From NCBI GenBank assembly GCA_016297805.1, contig JAEDFX010000028.1:1-24070 (forward strand): DNA of 24,070 nucleotides, written 5' to 3'. The notes beneath the pieces are model-generated. The model worked only from the letters and a program-made list of their open reading frames with translations, was not told where the DNA came from and made no database searches. Source of the stretch: Treponema sp. (GTDB lineage Bacteria; Spirochaetota; Spirochaetia; Treponematales; Treponemataceae). Position numbers and translations under genes: made by a program. Shown here one piece after another: positions 8,281 through 15,595 of this stretch; within the stretch, counting starts at the first letter, position 1; each line of letters opens with the position of its first letter.

Positions 8281-8643
8281 TTATTCCTTAAATAATCCTG
8301 CCTTTTGAAACAATAAACGAATTTGATCACATCGCGAGTGGAACGAATCATTTCCGGGATATATTAGAATTAACATATCGTACCCGGTGTTCAGATGTGA
8401 TTTTAATAAACGATAGACTTCTCGGCTGTATCTTTTTGATAAGTTCCTTTCGACCGCGTTACCGTAGCCACGAATCAAAGGAAAACCTACTCGGTTCATA
8501 CCCAGATTATTTTCAAGATAAAATATCTTTCCACCTGGAATACTTATCTTTTTTCCGCTTTTAAACAGCTTTTTAAAATCAGCGGGATTTTTTATACGCT
8601 CTTCACGCTTAAAAAATCCCGTTTTTATTAAGTCTGTTTCCAT
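8281..8643 (-). CDS. rnpA: Ribonuclease P protein component
   Basis: RnpA is the protein subunit of RNase P, which matures tRNA 5' ends together with the rnpB RNA (not in this window). The 120-residue product has the N-terminal FKREERIKNPADFKKLFKSGKK block, the central RVGFPLIRGYGNAVERN segment, and the RNA-contacting signature RNxxKRxxRE at about 66-75. The ATG at 8643 follows the rpmH stop by eight bases and has only a weak AGGG immediately before it, so translation probably depends on ribosomes finishing rpmH. The start is the least certain part; no better in-frame start with a Shine-Dalgarno sequence is visible. Confidence 0.92.
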   Translation of the reverse strand: METDLIKTGFFKREERIKNPADFKKLFKSGKKISIPGGKIFYLENNLGMNRVGFPLIRGYGNAVERNLSKRYSREVYRLLKSHLNTGYDMLILIYPGNDSFHSRCDQIRLLFQKAGLFKE

Positions 8644-8651
8644 CCCTAGAA

Positions 8652-8807
8652 TTAGTACTTCTTCTTTTCGTCAGAAACTGAAAGTTTTGCGCGACCCTTA
8701 GCACGTCTTCTAGCCAAAACTTTACGACCACCTTTTGTAGCCATACGAGCTCTGAAACCGAATTTTCTATTGCGTTTTACTTTACTTGGTTGATATGTTC
8801 TTTTCAT
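8652..8807 (-). CDS. rpmH: 50S ribosomal protein L34
   Basis: This 51-residue basic protein is translated from the minus strand, starting MKRTYQPSKVKRNRKFGF and continuing RARMATKGGRKVLARRRAKGR, the unmistakable L34 sequence. It binds 23S rRNA in the large subunit. The C-terminal tail (LSVSDEKKKY) is a few residues longer than the usual 44-46 residue form. AAAGGAG precedes the ATG by eight bases. The gene heads rpmH-rnpA-yidD-yidC and is separated from dciA by 69 A+T-rich bases that hold a possible promoter. Confidence 0.97.
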   Translation of the reverse strand: MKRTYQPSKVKRNRKFGFRARMATKGGRKVLARRRAKGRAKLSVSDEKKKY

Positions 8808-8845
8808 GGAACGTACTCCTTTATATTAATTTAATATTTTTCTAG

Positions 8846-8851
8846 ATTATA
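8846..8851 (-). promoter_or_regulatory. Possible -10 element for rpmH
   Basis: TATAAT on the minus strand lies 38 bases before the rpmH ATG, in the 69-base gap after dciA. No good -35 is seen. A separate promoter here would suit a highly expressed ribosomal protein gene inside the replication gene train. Confidence 0.35.
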
Positions 8852-8876
8852 AATAAAATAGTAATAAAATATATCA

Positions 8877-9440
8877 TTATTTTTTTGAATTGGTCAACAT
8901 ACTTTCCCGTATACTATCAAACTTGGCAAGTATTTCAGGAGGTAATGTTGTATCAAATCGTTTATCTATTTCGCTATTATCGGTATTTTTATTAAAAAAC
9001 TTTTCTGCTTCTTTTTCTTGATTTGAAATTTTTACTTCCATCTCTTTTTGTGTTTTTTTTAGTTGGTCTTCATAGGAATCATTCAAAGAAATGTTTGAAC
9101 CTTTCATTCTAAAAGCAAGTGTTTGAATTTTTAATTCAGGAACATTCATCTGCAAGCCTTTTATAATAAACTTTTGATAGGTTCTTAAATACTGAATCCA
9201 TCCAGAATGATCTGCTTCTACTAAAAGTACTCCATTCTTCAAATCAACAACTCTTGTATTATTAGCTAATCGTTCACCAATTGGCATACGTGTTTCGCTG
9301 TCTTCGCTTTCATATCTGTTTGAACGGACATTTGATACAACTTTTTTCCACACTGTAGAAATTTTATCAGCACGCTCAAATTCTTCACTTCTGTATTTTC
9401 CTACAATTTCGGAAAAACTCATTATCTGATTATCATTCAT
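8877..9440 (-). CDS. dciA: DciA-like protein (DUF721), probable replicative helicase operator
   Basis: This 187-residue protein belongs to the DUF721/DciA family. DciA is regarded as the ancestral bacterial partner that brings the replicative helicase DnaB to the origin in species lacking phage-derived DnaC or DnaI. Residues ~1-105 fit the domain: an N-terminal helical part (FSEIVGKYRSEEFERADKISTVWKKVV), then RVVDLKNGVLLVEADHSGWIQYLRTYQKFIIKGL, the beta-rich KH-like segment with its conserved tryptophan. The C-terminal third is charged and looks helical or disordered. The start overlaps the recF end by eight bases, indicating coupling. The place beside recF, dnaN and dnaA supports a replication role. 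Family assignment is fairly secure; the helicase-loading role here is inferred. Confidence 0.85.
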   Translation of the reverse strand: MNDNQIMSFSEIVGKYRSEEFERADKISTVWKKVVSNVRSNRYESEDSETRMPIGERLANNTRVVDLKNGVLLVEADHSGWIQYLRTYQKFIIKGLQMNVPELKIQTLAFRMKGSNISLNDSYEDQLKKTQKEMEVKISNQEKEAEKFFNKNTDNSEIDKRFDTTLPPEILAKFDSIRESMLTNSKK

Positions 9441-10530
9441 ACCATTCCCCGTTTTTTATTTTATATATCTTTGTTGAATCGTGCATATATCTTTCATAAG
9501 GTTCACCAGGCAAAAATGTACAAAACAACTGATCATATTCCGGCAGCAGGGCAGTAAATTTTGCTCTCTTATCTGGATCCAATTCCAACAGTACATCGTC
9601 CATTAATAGAACTGGTTTTAAACCTGTTGAACGATTTAAGTAAATTGATTGTGCAACTCTAAGCAAAAGTGAAATCAATCTACATTGACCTGTAGAAGCA
9701 GTAGGAACAAATAAATGATGATTCAAAGTAAAATCAATTCTATCTCTATGAGGACCTGACAGAGTAGTTTCAAAATTTTTATCTTTTTCTCTTTGATTTA
9801 TTAACAGCTGCTTTACAGTCTGATAATCAGGAATTCTAAAATTATTATCTACAGAAATTTCTTTCCATGAAGGATGATATGAAATTTGAACTCCATCTAT
9901 ACCTGTTATTTCTTTATAAATATTTCCAAAAATCTGATTGAACTGAAAAATAGCTTTTTTTCTTTTTTCCTGAATTATTAATCCAAGCTTTACAAACTGC
10001 TCATCATAAACATCCAGCATTTCATACTGATGATTTTTTAAAATAGTATTTCTGCTTTTTAAAACTTTTTTGTAATTTCTTAAATCATCAATGTAGGAAG
10101 AATCAAACAAGGTTAAAGACTGGTCAATAAAAAATCTGCGACATTCTGGTTCTCCAGTTGCAAATTTCATATCATCATGACAGAACAAAATACATGGAAT
10201 TGTGTTTATAAGTTCTTTTCTGTCAGTTAATTTCTTTCCATTTTTTTTAATTGATTTTTTATTATTATCAAAAATTACAGAAACATTCTGAACATCATTT
10301 TCTGATTTCTGATACATGGAATTTAAACTGAAATTCAGTTCGCCATTTTTTATAATTTGAGAATCTACATGTGTTCTGAAAGAAACTCCGTAAGCTGAGT
10401 AATAAATGGATTCAAGAATATTACTTTTTCCTTGACCATTTTCTCCAACAAAATAGACCTCTCGTGAAGAAAGGTCTATTGTATCATTTTTCAGATTACG
10501 GAAATTATAAAATGTTTGATATAAGAACAT
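9433..10530 (-). CDS. recF: DNA replication and repair protein RecF
   Basis: RecF is an SMC-like ATPase that, with RecO and RecR, loads RecA at single-strand gaps and helps replication restart. The 365-residue product is of normal length. The N-terminus MFLYQTFYNFRNLKN leads to Walker A GENGQGKSN (29-37). ETTLSGPHRDRIDF is the ABC-type signature region, and PVLLMDDVLLELDPDKR is Walker B with the D-loop. The coding end overlaps the dciA start by eight bases. The start at 10530 has no strong ribosome binding site; upstream are 86 non-coding bases with a G+C hairpin that separates it from dnaN. Confidence 0.95.
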   Translation of the reverse strand: MFLYQTFYNFRNLKNDTIDLSSREVYFVGENGQGKSNILESIYYSAYGVSFRTHVDSQIIKNGELNFSLNSMYQKSENDVQNVSVIFDNNKKSIKKNGKKLTDRKELINTIPCILFCHDDMKFATGEPECRRFFIDQSLTLFDSSYIDDLRNYKKVLKSRNTILKNHQYEMLDVYDEQFVKLGLIIQEKRKKAIFQFNQIFGNIYKEITGIDGVQISYHPSWKEISVDNNFRIPDYQTVKQLLINQREKDKNFETTLSGPHRDRIDFTLNHHLFVPTASTGQCRLISLLLRVAQSIYLNRSTGLKPVLLMDDVLLELDPDKRAKFTALLPEYDQLFCTFLPGEPYERYMHDSTKIYKIKNGEWYE

Positions 10531-10593
10531 AATAAATAATGATAACCTAAAAATTGCTTTCTCAATTTTTTTAACGGTTCTCTATTGAACAAC

Positions 10594-10607
10594 GGCCGCC
10601 AGCGGCC
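10594..10607. other. G+C palindrome between dnaN and recF
   Basis: GGCCGC and GCGGCC flank a two-base centre, about 10 bases after the dnaN stop on the minus strand. It is all G+C in a very A+T-rich gap. No T-run follows, so it is not a standard terminator; mRNA stabilisation, processing or partial attenuation of dnaN-recF read-through are possible. Confidence 0.55.
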
Positions 10608-10616
10608 TTACACATT

Positions 10617-11744
10617 TTAATAATTCATTGGCATAATTACATGAATATAATCACCAGAATTATCGCCTTTCATAATTACAGCTTTTGTAATATTAGCTTC
10701 TTCATCACCTTTTGCTTCATTGATATTAAAATCAAAAACTACATTTTCTGAATCAATTACTTTCAAAGGATCTGTAATATAGTTGTAGTTCAAAGCCATT
10801 GATATATTCTGACCTTCATATCTACAAGGAATTTCTTCATCAGCATTACCAATATCTGAATCAGGAGAAATAAGTTTTAAAACTCCAGAAGAAATCTTAA
10901 ATATAATACGACTTACTTTTTTATCAACCATAATTGTTGTACGTTTAAGAGCAGAATCCAAATCAGCTTTATTAACCTGGAAAGACATTGTTAATCCTTC
11001 TGGAATAACTTTCTGATAATTAGGGAATTGACCTTCTATCAAAACTGATGAAAATTCTACATTAGAGAATTTTACAAAAATTGATTTATCAATAACTGCA
11101 ATCTGAATATTTCCTTCATCTGGAGCATTCTTCAAAATACATCCTAAAATTTTTGTAGGAATAATTGCTGGCTGGAAATCTGGAACATTGAAACCTGTTT
11201 TAGTATCACAAGAAAGACGTCTTCCATCTGTTGCAACCATAGTAATTGAATCTTCTTTTTTTACAAAATAAACACCTGTCATGAAATATCTGTTTTTATC
11301 ATCAGATACAGCAAAAATAGTTTCTTTAATCATTTCTTTAAATTCTTTTGAAGGTAATTCAAAGAAAGGTACATTTTCAGAAGTTCCAATTTCAGGGAAT
11401 TTATCACTAGCCTGACTCTTAAGCTGGAACTTTACTTTTTTTGTAGTTGGTTTAATTGTTACACCAATATCTTCCTGAATAAATTCAATATCTCCAGAAG
11501 GAAGTGAAGAAAGGATACTCATAAATTTATCACAGAAAATTGTTGTTCGTCCTTCTTCCTGAATATCTACTGGAATAGTAGTTGTAAATTTAACTGTTGA
11601 ATCTGTTGCTTTTATAATTAAAGCATTATTTTCAGCAATTAAAAGGATATTCGAAAGAATTGAAACAGGACTTTTGTTTGTAATAATCTCTTGTGCAATA
11701 GAAATTTCTTTAATCATTGCATCTCTATCAAAAATAAATTTCAT
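10617..11744 (-). CDS. dnaN: DNA polymerase III beta subunit (sliding clamp)
   Basis: DnaN is the ring-shaped clamp that tethers DNA polymerase III to the template. The 375-residue product has the usual length for three tandem clamp domains. The start MKFIFDRDAMIKEISIAQEIITNKSPVSILSNILL is typical of domain 1. VATDGRRLSCDTK is the well-conserved TDGHRL-type block of domain 2. The C-terminus ends in VIMKGDNSGDYIHVIMPMNY, corresponding to the conserved clamp end (IMPMRL in E. coli). GGAG before ATG at 11744 fixes the start. The upstream gap to dnaA carries the DnaA boxes of the origin, so dnaN transcription probably crosses or starts within the origin. Confidence 0.96.
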   Translation of the reverse strand: MKFIFDRDAMIKEISIAQEIITNKSPVSILSNILLIAENNALIIKATDSTVKFTTTIPVDIQEEGRTTIFCDKFMSILSSLPSGDIEFIQEDIGVTIKPTTKKVKFQLKSQASDKFPEIGTSENVPFFELPSKEFKEMIKETIFAVSDDKNRYFMTGVYFVKKEDSITMVATDGRRLSCDTKTGFNVPDFQPAIIPTKILGCILKNAPDEGNIQIAVIDKSIFVKFSNVEFSSVLIEGQFPNYQKVIPEGLTMSFQVNKADLDSALKRTTIMVDKKVSRIIFKISSGVLKLISPDSDIGNADEEIPCRYEGQNISMALNYNYITDPLKVIDSENVVFDFNINEAKGDEEANITKAVIMKGDNSGDYIHVIMPMNY

Positions 11745-11793
11745 TTAATTCTCCTTTTTCACAAACTTTATTTTTATTAAATTTATATAAATT

Positions 11794-11811
11794 TAGTAAT
11801 AGTAATAATAA
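11794..11811 (+). promoter_or_regulatory. DnaA-trio array (six tandem triplets)
   Basis: TAG TAA TAG TAA TAA TAA reads 5'-3' on the plus strand. A consensus-orientation DnaA box, TGTGGATAA, follows at 11825-11833 on the same strand. This is the order and polarity described for B. subtilis DnaA-trios, onto which DnaA extends from a double-stranded box along one strand to open DNA. The 13-base spacer is fairly long, but contains a weak 6/9 box (11816-11824) abutting the perfect one. Confidence 0.65.
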
Positions 11812-11824
11812 GCTATGTGAATTC

Positions 11825-11945
11825 TGTGGATAACTGACTTATTTATTTGTATTACAAAGAGTTGCAATGTTGATAAAAAATCATAACTTTTTAACTTTTT
11901 ATCCACTTATCCACATTCTACTTAATAATTATTAAATTATCCACA
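11825..11945. promoter_or_regulatory. Origin DnaA boxes (four)
   Basis: TGTGGATAA at 11825-11833 (minus-strand TTATCCACA), TTATCCACT at 11899-11907, and TTATCCACA at 11907-11915 and 11937-11945. The second and third share one base. Three match the strict 9-mer exactly. Confidence 0.9.
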
Positions 11946-11972
11946 ACTAATAAACAAGTAATTAACTTTTTT

Positions 11973-13400
11973 TTATTTCTTATATTCTTTTATTTCCCTT
12001 ACAAATAATTGTATTTTAGATTCCAATGAAGAATCAATTTTTATTTGATCAGCAACTTTATTGTAAGCTGTCATAATTGTTGAATGATCTTTTCCACCGA
12101 ATTCATTTCCTAATTCAGTGTAAGAAATTTCTGTTAATTCTCTGGCAATATAGATAGCTATTTGTCTTGGTACAACAAATTTTTTATCTCTTTTTTTACT
12201 TTTTAAATCTGAGACAGAAATGTTGTAATTGTCGGCTATAACTTTTTGAATAGTATCAACAGAAATATTTTCAGCATCGTTTGAATTAATAATATCCTTT
12301 AAGAGATTTTTTACATTTTCAATACTTGGATTTTTACCTACTAAATCAGCATATCCAAAAACTTTATAGAGAGCAGCTTCCAGTTCTCGAACATTTGTTT
12401 CTACATTTTTTGCAATGTAGTCAATTATTTCTGAATCTAAAGTTTTACCCATTATTTCAGTTTTTTTCTGAAGAATAGCAATTCTTGTTTCATAATTAGG
12501 AGGCTGTAAATCAATGCAAAGACCATTTGAAAGTCTGCTTACAAGACGAGCAGCCATATTTTTTATTTCTTTAATAGGACGGTCACAAGTAAAAACCATC
12601 TGAGCATGTTTTTCATGTAATGCATTGAATGTATAGAATAGTTCTTCCTGAGTTGCATCTTTATTTTGTAAGAAATGAATATCATCCAAAAGAAGTACAT
12701 CAAGATTTCTATATTTATTTTTAAACTCATTTACTTTTTTTGATGACAAAGAATTTGTAAATTCATTTGTAAAATTTTCTGCAGATACATAACAGATTTT
12801 TTGTTTTTCACCACCATTATTGTATATGTAATTACCAATTGATTGCATAAGATGAGTTTTACCTAATCCTGATCCTCCGTAAAGAAGAATAGGGTTATAT
12901 TGTCTACCAGGATTTTTGGAAACAGCTAAAGCAGCATTGTAAGCAAAATTACTGTTATCTCCTGGAATAAATGTTTCAAAAGTAAATTCTTCCTGCAAAA
13001 GATGATGTTTCTTTTTTGGTAAAGAAATTTTCTCGTTTGTAAAATTATCTTCATCTTTTGAAATTTTAGGTTCAACTTTTTTTTCAATTATTTCTACAGG
13101 TTTTTCATCAGTTTTAACTTCAGATAAATTTTCTGATTTTACAATACAGTTGATTTTTAAATTTTGAAGACCTGTTACTTCTTTCAGTTTATTTTCAATA
13201 ATTGTTAATGAACCTTTTGAAGTAACCTGATTTTTCATGAATGGAGAAGCAACAGAAACAGTAACCTCATTAATAGAATCTTCAACATAGTTAACATTGA
13301 AATTAAAAATGAAATCACTTTCTTTATCTTGTGCTATATAATTTTTATGAAGTTCTTCCATTGCATATTTAAATGCTTCTTCGTAAATCTTTTCTGACAT
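11973..13400 (-). CDS. dnaA: Chromosomal replication initiator protein DnaA
   Basis: DnaA binds TTATCCACA boxes, forms a filament and melts the origin. I start it at ATG 13400 (475 residues, MSEKIYEEAFKYAMEEL), where an AGGATA lies at workable spacing. ATG at 13409 sits on top of that site, and the TTG at 13436 has no Shine-Dalgarno sequence. Residues ~1-90 are domain I, which contacts partner proteins. Residues ~95-135 are a Lys/Glu-rich linker. The AAA+ domain follows, with Walker A GGSGLGKTH (~175-183), Walker B LLLDD (~236-240) and the ARLVSRL sensor/arginine-finger region. Domain IV carries the DNA-binding signature GGKDHSTIMTAYNKV (~435-449; Lys replaces the usual Arg in GGRDHST). The gene is divergent from gyrB and upstream of the origin and dnaN. 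Confidence 0.96.
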   Translation of the reverse strand: MSEKIYEEAFKYAMEELHKNYIAQDKESDFIFNFNVNYVEDSINEVTVSVASPFMKNQVTSKGSLTIIENKLKEVTGLQNLKINCIVKSENLSEVKTDEKPVEIIEKKVEPKISKDEDNFTNEKISLPKKKHHLLQEEFTFETFIPGDNSNFAYNAALAVSKNPGRQYNPILLYGGSGLGKTHLMQSIGNYIYNNGGEKQKICYVSAENFTNEFTNSLSSKKVNEFKNKYRNLDVLLLDDIHFLQNKDATQEELFYTFNALHEKHAQMVFTCDRPIKEIKNMAARLVSRLSNGLCIDLQPPNYETRIAILQKKTEIMGKTLDSEIIDYIAKNVETNVRELEAALYKVFGYADLVGKNPSIENVKNLLKDIINSNDAENISVDTIQKVIADNYNISVSDLKSKKRDKKFVVPRQIAIYIARELTEISYTELGNEFGGKDHSTIMTAYNKVADQIKIDSSLESKIQLFVREIKEYKK

Positions 13401-13576
13401 AAGTTTCATTATCCTAGACTTCAAAAAAATCTTCAAGGGAATTTTTAATAACTAACAAGTGTTAGTTTATTTAAGACTAGAATTTAAATCTTAGTTAAAG
13501 TATAATATTATATTCTTATTATAATGACATTTATTTTGTGGGAAATATTTGTCAATTCAATCAAAGGAAAATTTAA
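13401..13576. promoter_or_regulatory. Divergent dnaA-gyrB control region
   Basis: A 176-base region holds an 18-base near-palindrome with 8-bp arms (13450-13467, AACTAACA/TGTTAGTT) in the dnaA leader. It also has overlapping TATAAT elements on both strands (13501-13506 and 13520-13525 plus; 13512-13507 and 13523-13518 minus). TTGACA occurs on the minus strand at 13555-13550, but no good -10 lies 16-18 bases from it. AAAGGA precedes gyrB by nine bases. Which -10 is used cannot be decided by eye. Confidence 0.5.
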
Positions 13577-15553
13577 ATGTCTGATTATAGTGCTAGTAGC
13601 ATTCAAGTTTTAAAAGGACTTGAGGCTGTAAGAAAAAGACCAGGTATGTATATTGGATCAACAGGTCCAAAGGGTCTTCATCATCTTGTTTATGAAACTG
13701 TAGATAACTGTATTGATGAAGCTATGGCTGGCTTCTGTGATAATATTGTAGTTGCTCTTGAAAAAGATGATATTGTTCGTGTTGAAGATAATGGACGTGG
13801 TATTCCAGTAGACATTCATCCAACTGAAAAAATAAGTGCTTTGGAACTTGTTTTGACAAGACTTCATGCAGGTGGAAAATTTGATAAGAGTTCTTATAAG
13901 GTTTCCGGTGGTTTGCACGGTGTTGGTGTATCCTGTGTAAATGCACTTTCTGACTGGCTTGAAGCAACTGTAAAAGTTAATGGTCACATATATCGTCAAA
14001 AGTACGAAAGGGGTGTTCCTAAAACAAAAGTAGAAACAATTGGCGATACTACTGAGCATGGAACAACAATCCGTTGGAAAGCTGATAAAACAATCTTTAC
14101 AGTTACCACAACTTATGACTGGGATGTACTTATTCAGCGTTTGAAAGAACTTGCTTTCTTGAACAGTGGAATTGTAATTACCTTCCGCGATGAACGCCTT
14201 GAAAATCCAAAAGAAGAAGTTCTTAAATATGAAGGTGGTATTGTTCACTACGTTAAAGAACTTAATTCAAAATCAAAAGTAAAATATCCTGAAGAACCAA
14301 TTTACATTGTTGGTGATAAAGCATATGAAGATCCTGAAAAAGGAACTGTAGTTACAGAACTTGCTTTCCAGTACAACGAAACTTATTCAGAAAATATTCA
14401 TACTTATGTAAATGATATTCGCACTGGTGATGGTGGTACACACCTTGATGGTTTTAAATCAGCACTTTTGTGGGTATTAAATAAAGCTTTGGATTCAAAT
14501 GAAAAGCTTAAAAAGAAGATGCCAAAAATTGACGGCGTAAAAGATCCAAAAGCTGATCAGTATGAAAAGCTTACTGGTGATGATGTTCGTGCTGGTCTTG
14601 TAGCAGTTCTTTCTATGAAGGTTCCTGAGCCAGAATTTGTAGGACAGACAAAAGATAAACTTGGTAACCCAGAAGTAAAAGGAATTGTAGATTCTCTTGT
14701 AAAAGAAAAGCTCACAATCTTCTTTGAAATGAATCCAGCTATTCTTGAAAAGGTTCTGGAAAAATCTATTGGTGAAGCAACTGCCCGTGTAGCTGCACGT
14801 AAAGCAAAAGAAGCTTCCCGCAAGAAGTCTGGAATTGCAGGCTTCTCAAAACCAGAAAAACTTTCTGACTGTTCAATTAAAGATAATCCAGAAATCTGTG
14901 AAGTATACATAGTCGAAGGAGACTCTGCCGGTGGTTCTGCAAAGAAGGGTAGAGATTCTAAAACTCAAGCAATTCTTCCTCTTTGGGGAAAAATGTTGAA
15001 CGTAGAAAAAGTTGCAGCAGATAAAGTTGTAGGCAATGATAAGCTTGAACCAGTTATCAAAACACTTGGTACAGGTATTGGTAAAGATTTCAATATCGAC
15101 AAATTACGTTATCACAAAATCATCATTATGGCCGATGCCGATGTTGATGGTTCTCATATTCGTACTTTGCTTTTAACATTCTTCTTCCGTTATATGCCAG
15201 AACTTATTGAACGTGGTCATATTTATTTGGCAATGCCTCCATTGTTCAAAGTTCAGCTTGGAAAGAAAGAACCTGTTTATTGTTATTCGGATGCCGAACG
15301 AGATGCCGCTTTGGATGCTCTTGGAGAATCTAGAGATAAAGCTGATGTTCAGCGATATAAAGGTCTTGGTGAAATGGATGGTAATCAGCTTTGGGAAACA
15401 ACAATGGATCCTGCTCACCGCAAAATGAGAGTAGTAACAATTCCAGATGCAATTGCCGCAGATAAAATCTTTAGTATCTGTATGGGTGAAGAAGTTGAAC
15501 CTCGCCGTGAATTTATTGAGTCTAACTCAAGCTATGCTAATTTGGATATTTAG
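13577..15553 (+). CDS. gyrB: DNA gyrase subunit B
   Basis: GyrB supplies the ATPase and part of the DNA-cleavage site of gyrase, which introduces negative supercoils. The 658-residue product is the short form, without the ~165-residue insertion of E. coli GyrB. The GHKL ATPase begins at residue 1 with catalytic E40 in ETVDNCIDEA, then DNGRGIPVDIH and GGLHGVGVSCVNALS. The TOPRIM domain has EGDSAGG (E447-D449) and DADVDGSHIRT (D520-D524) for metal binding. The C-terminus has QRYKGLGEMDGNQLWETTMDP and ends SSYANLDI. Trp470 lies where E. coli has Lys447 and B. subtilis Arg, in the quinolone pocket. The start has AAAGGA upstream. gyrA follows after 42 bases, as one transcription unit. Confidence 0.96.
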   Translation: MSDYSASSIQVLKGLEAVRKRPGMYIGSTGPKGLHHLVYETVDNCIDEAMAGFCDNIVVALEKDDIVRVEDNGRGIPVDIHPTEKISALELVLTRLHAGGKFDKSSYKVSGGLHGVGVSCVNALSDWLEATVKVNGHIYRQKYERGVPKTKVETIGDTTEHGTTIRWKADKTIFTVTTTYDWDVLIQRLKELAFLNSGIVITFRDERLENPKEEVLKYEGGIVHYVKELNSKSKVKYPEEPIYIVGDKAYEDPEKGTVVTELAFQYNETYSENIHTYVNDIRTGDGGTHLDGFKSALLWVLNKALDSNEKLKKKMPKIDGVKDPKADQYEKLTGDDVRAGLVAVLSMKVPEPEFVGQTKDKLGNPEVKGIVDSLVKEKLTIFFEMNPAILEKVLEKSIGEATARVAARKAKEASRKKSGIAGFSKPEKLSDCSIKDNPEICEVYIVEGDSAGGSAKKGRDSKTQAILPLWGKMLNVEKVAADKVVGNDKLEPVIKTLGTGIGKDFNIDKLRYHKIIIMADADVDGSHIRTLLLTFFFRYMPELIERGHIYLAMPPLFKVQLGKKEPVYCYSDAERDAALDALGESRDKADVQRYKGLGEMDGNQLWETTMDPAHRKMRVVTIPDAIAADKIFSICMGEEVEPRREFIESNSSYANLDI

Positions 15554-15564
15554 TAAAACTACCA

Positions 15565-15573
15565 ATCGTTAGT
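15565..15573 (+). repeat. ATCGTTAGT motif, copy in the gyrB-gyrA gap
   Basis: One of three exact copies of this 9-mer. The others are at 18102-18110 (minus, over the gyrA stop) and 18672-18680 (plus, beyond the parS-like cluster). Related GTTAGT palindromes occur in the dnaA leader and at 18645-18660. Its role is unknown. Confidence 0.4.
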
Positions 15574-15595
15574 TTAAAATTAAAGGACTATAAAA

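Larger units (their letters stand above)
11745..11972. other. oriC: Probable replication origin (oriC), dnaA-dnaN intergenic region
   Basis: The 228-base gap between dnaA and dnaN is extremely A+T-rich and holds three perfect DnaA boxes and one near-perfect box (11825-11833 minus; 11899-11907, 11907-11915 and 11937-11945 plus), a run of six DnaA-trio triplets (11794-11811), and an A+T-only stretch towards dnaN (about 11768-11793) that could open. In Bacillus subtilis and many other bacteria this same gap is the unwinding site. Position, box density and trio orientation agree, but no replication data are available. Confidence 0.85.

Noticed and set aside
13550..13555. Minus-strand TTGACA as dnaA -35
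   Set aside because: No acceptable -10 lies 16-18 bases downstream; the good TATAAT elements are 26 or more bases away.
13658..14248. 196-codon minus-strand frame opposite gyrB
   Set aside because: It is antisense to the strongly conserved gyrB, has a low-complexity Phe/Asn/Ser-rich product, and no ribosome binding site.
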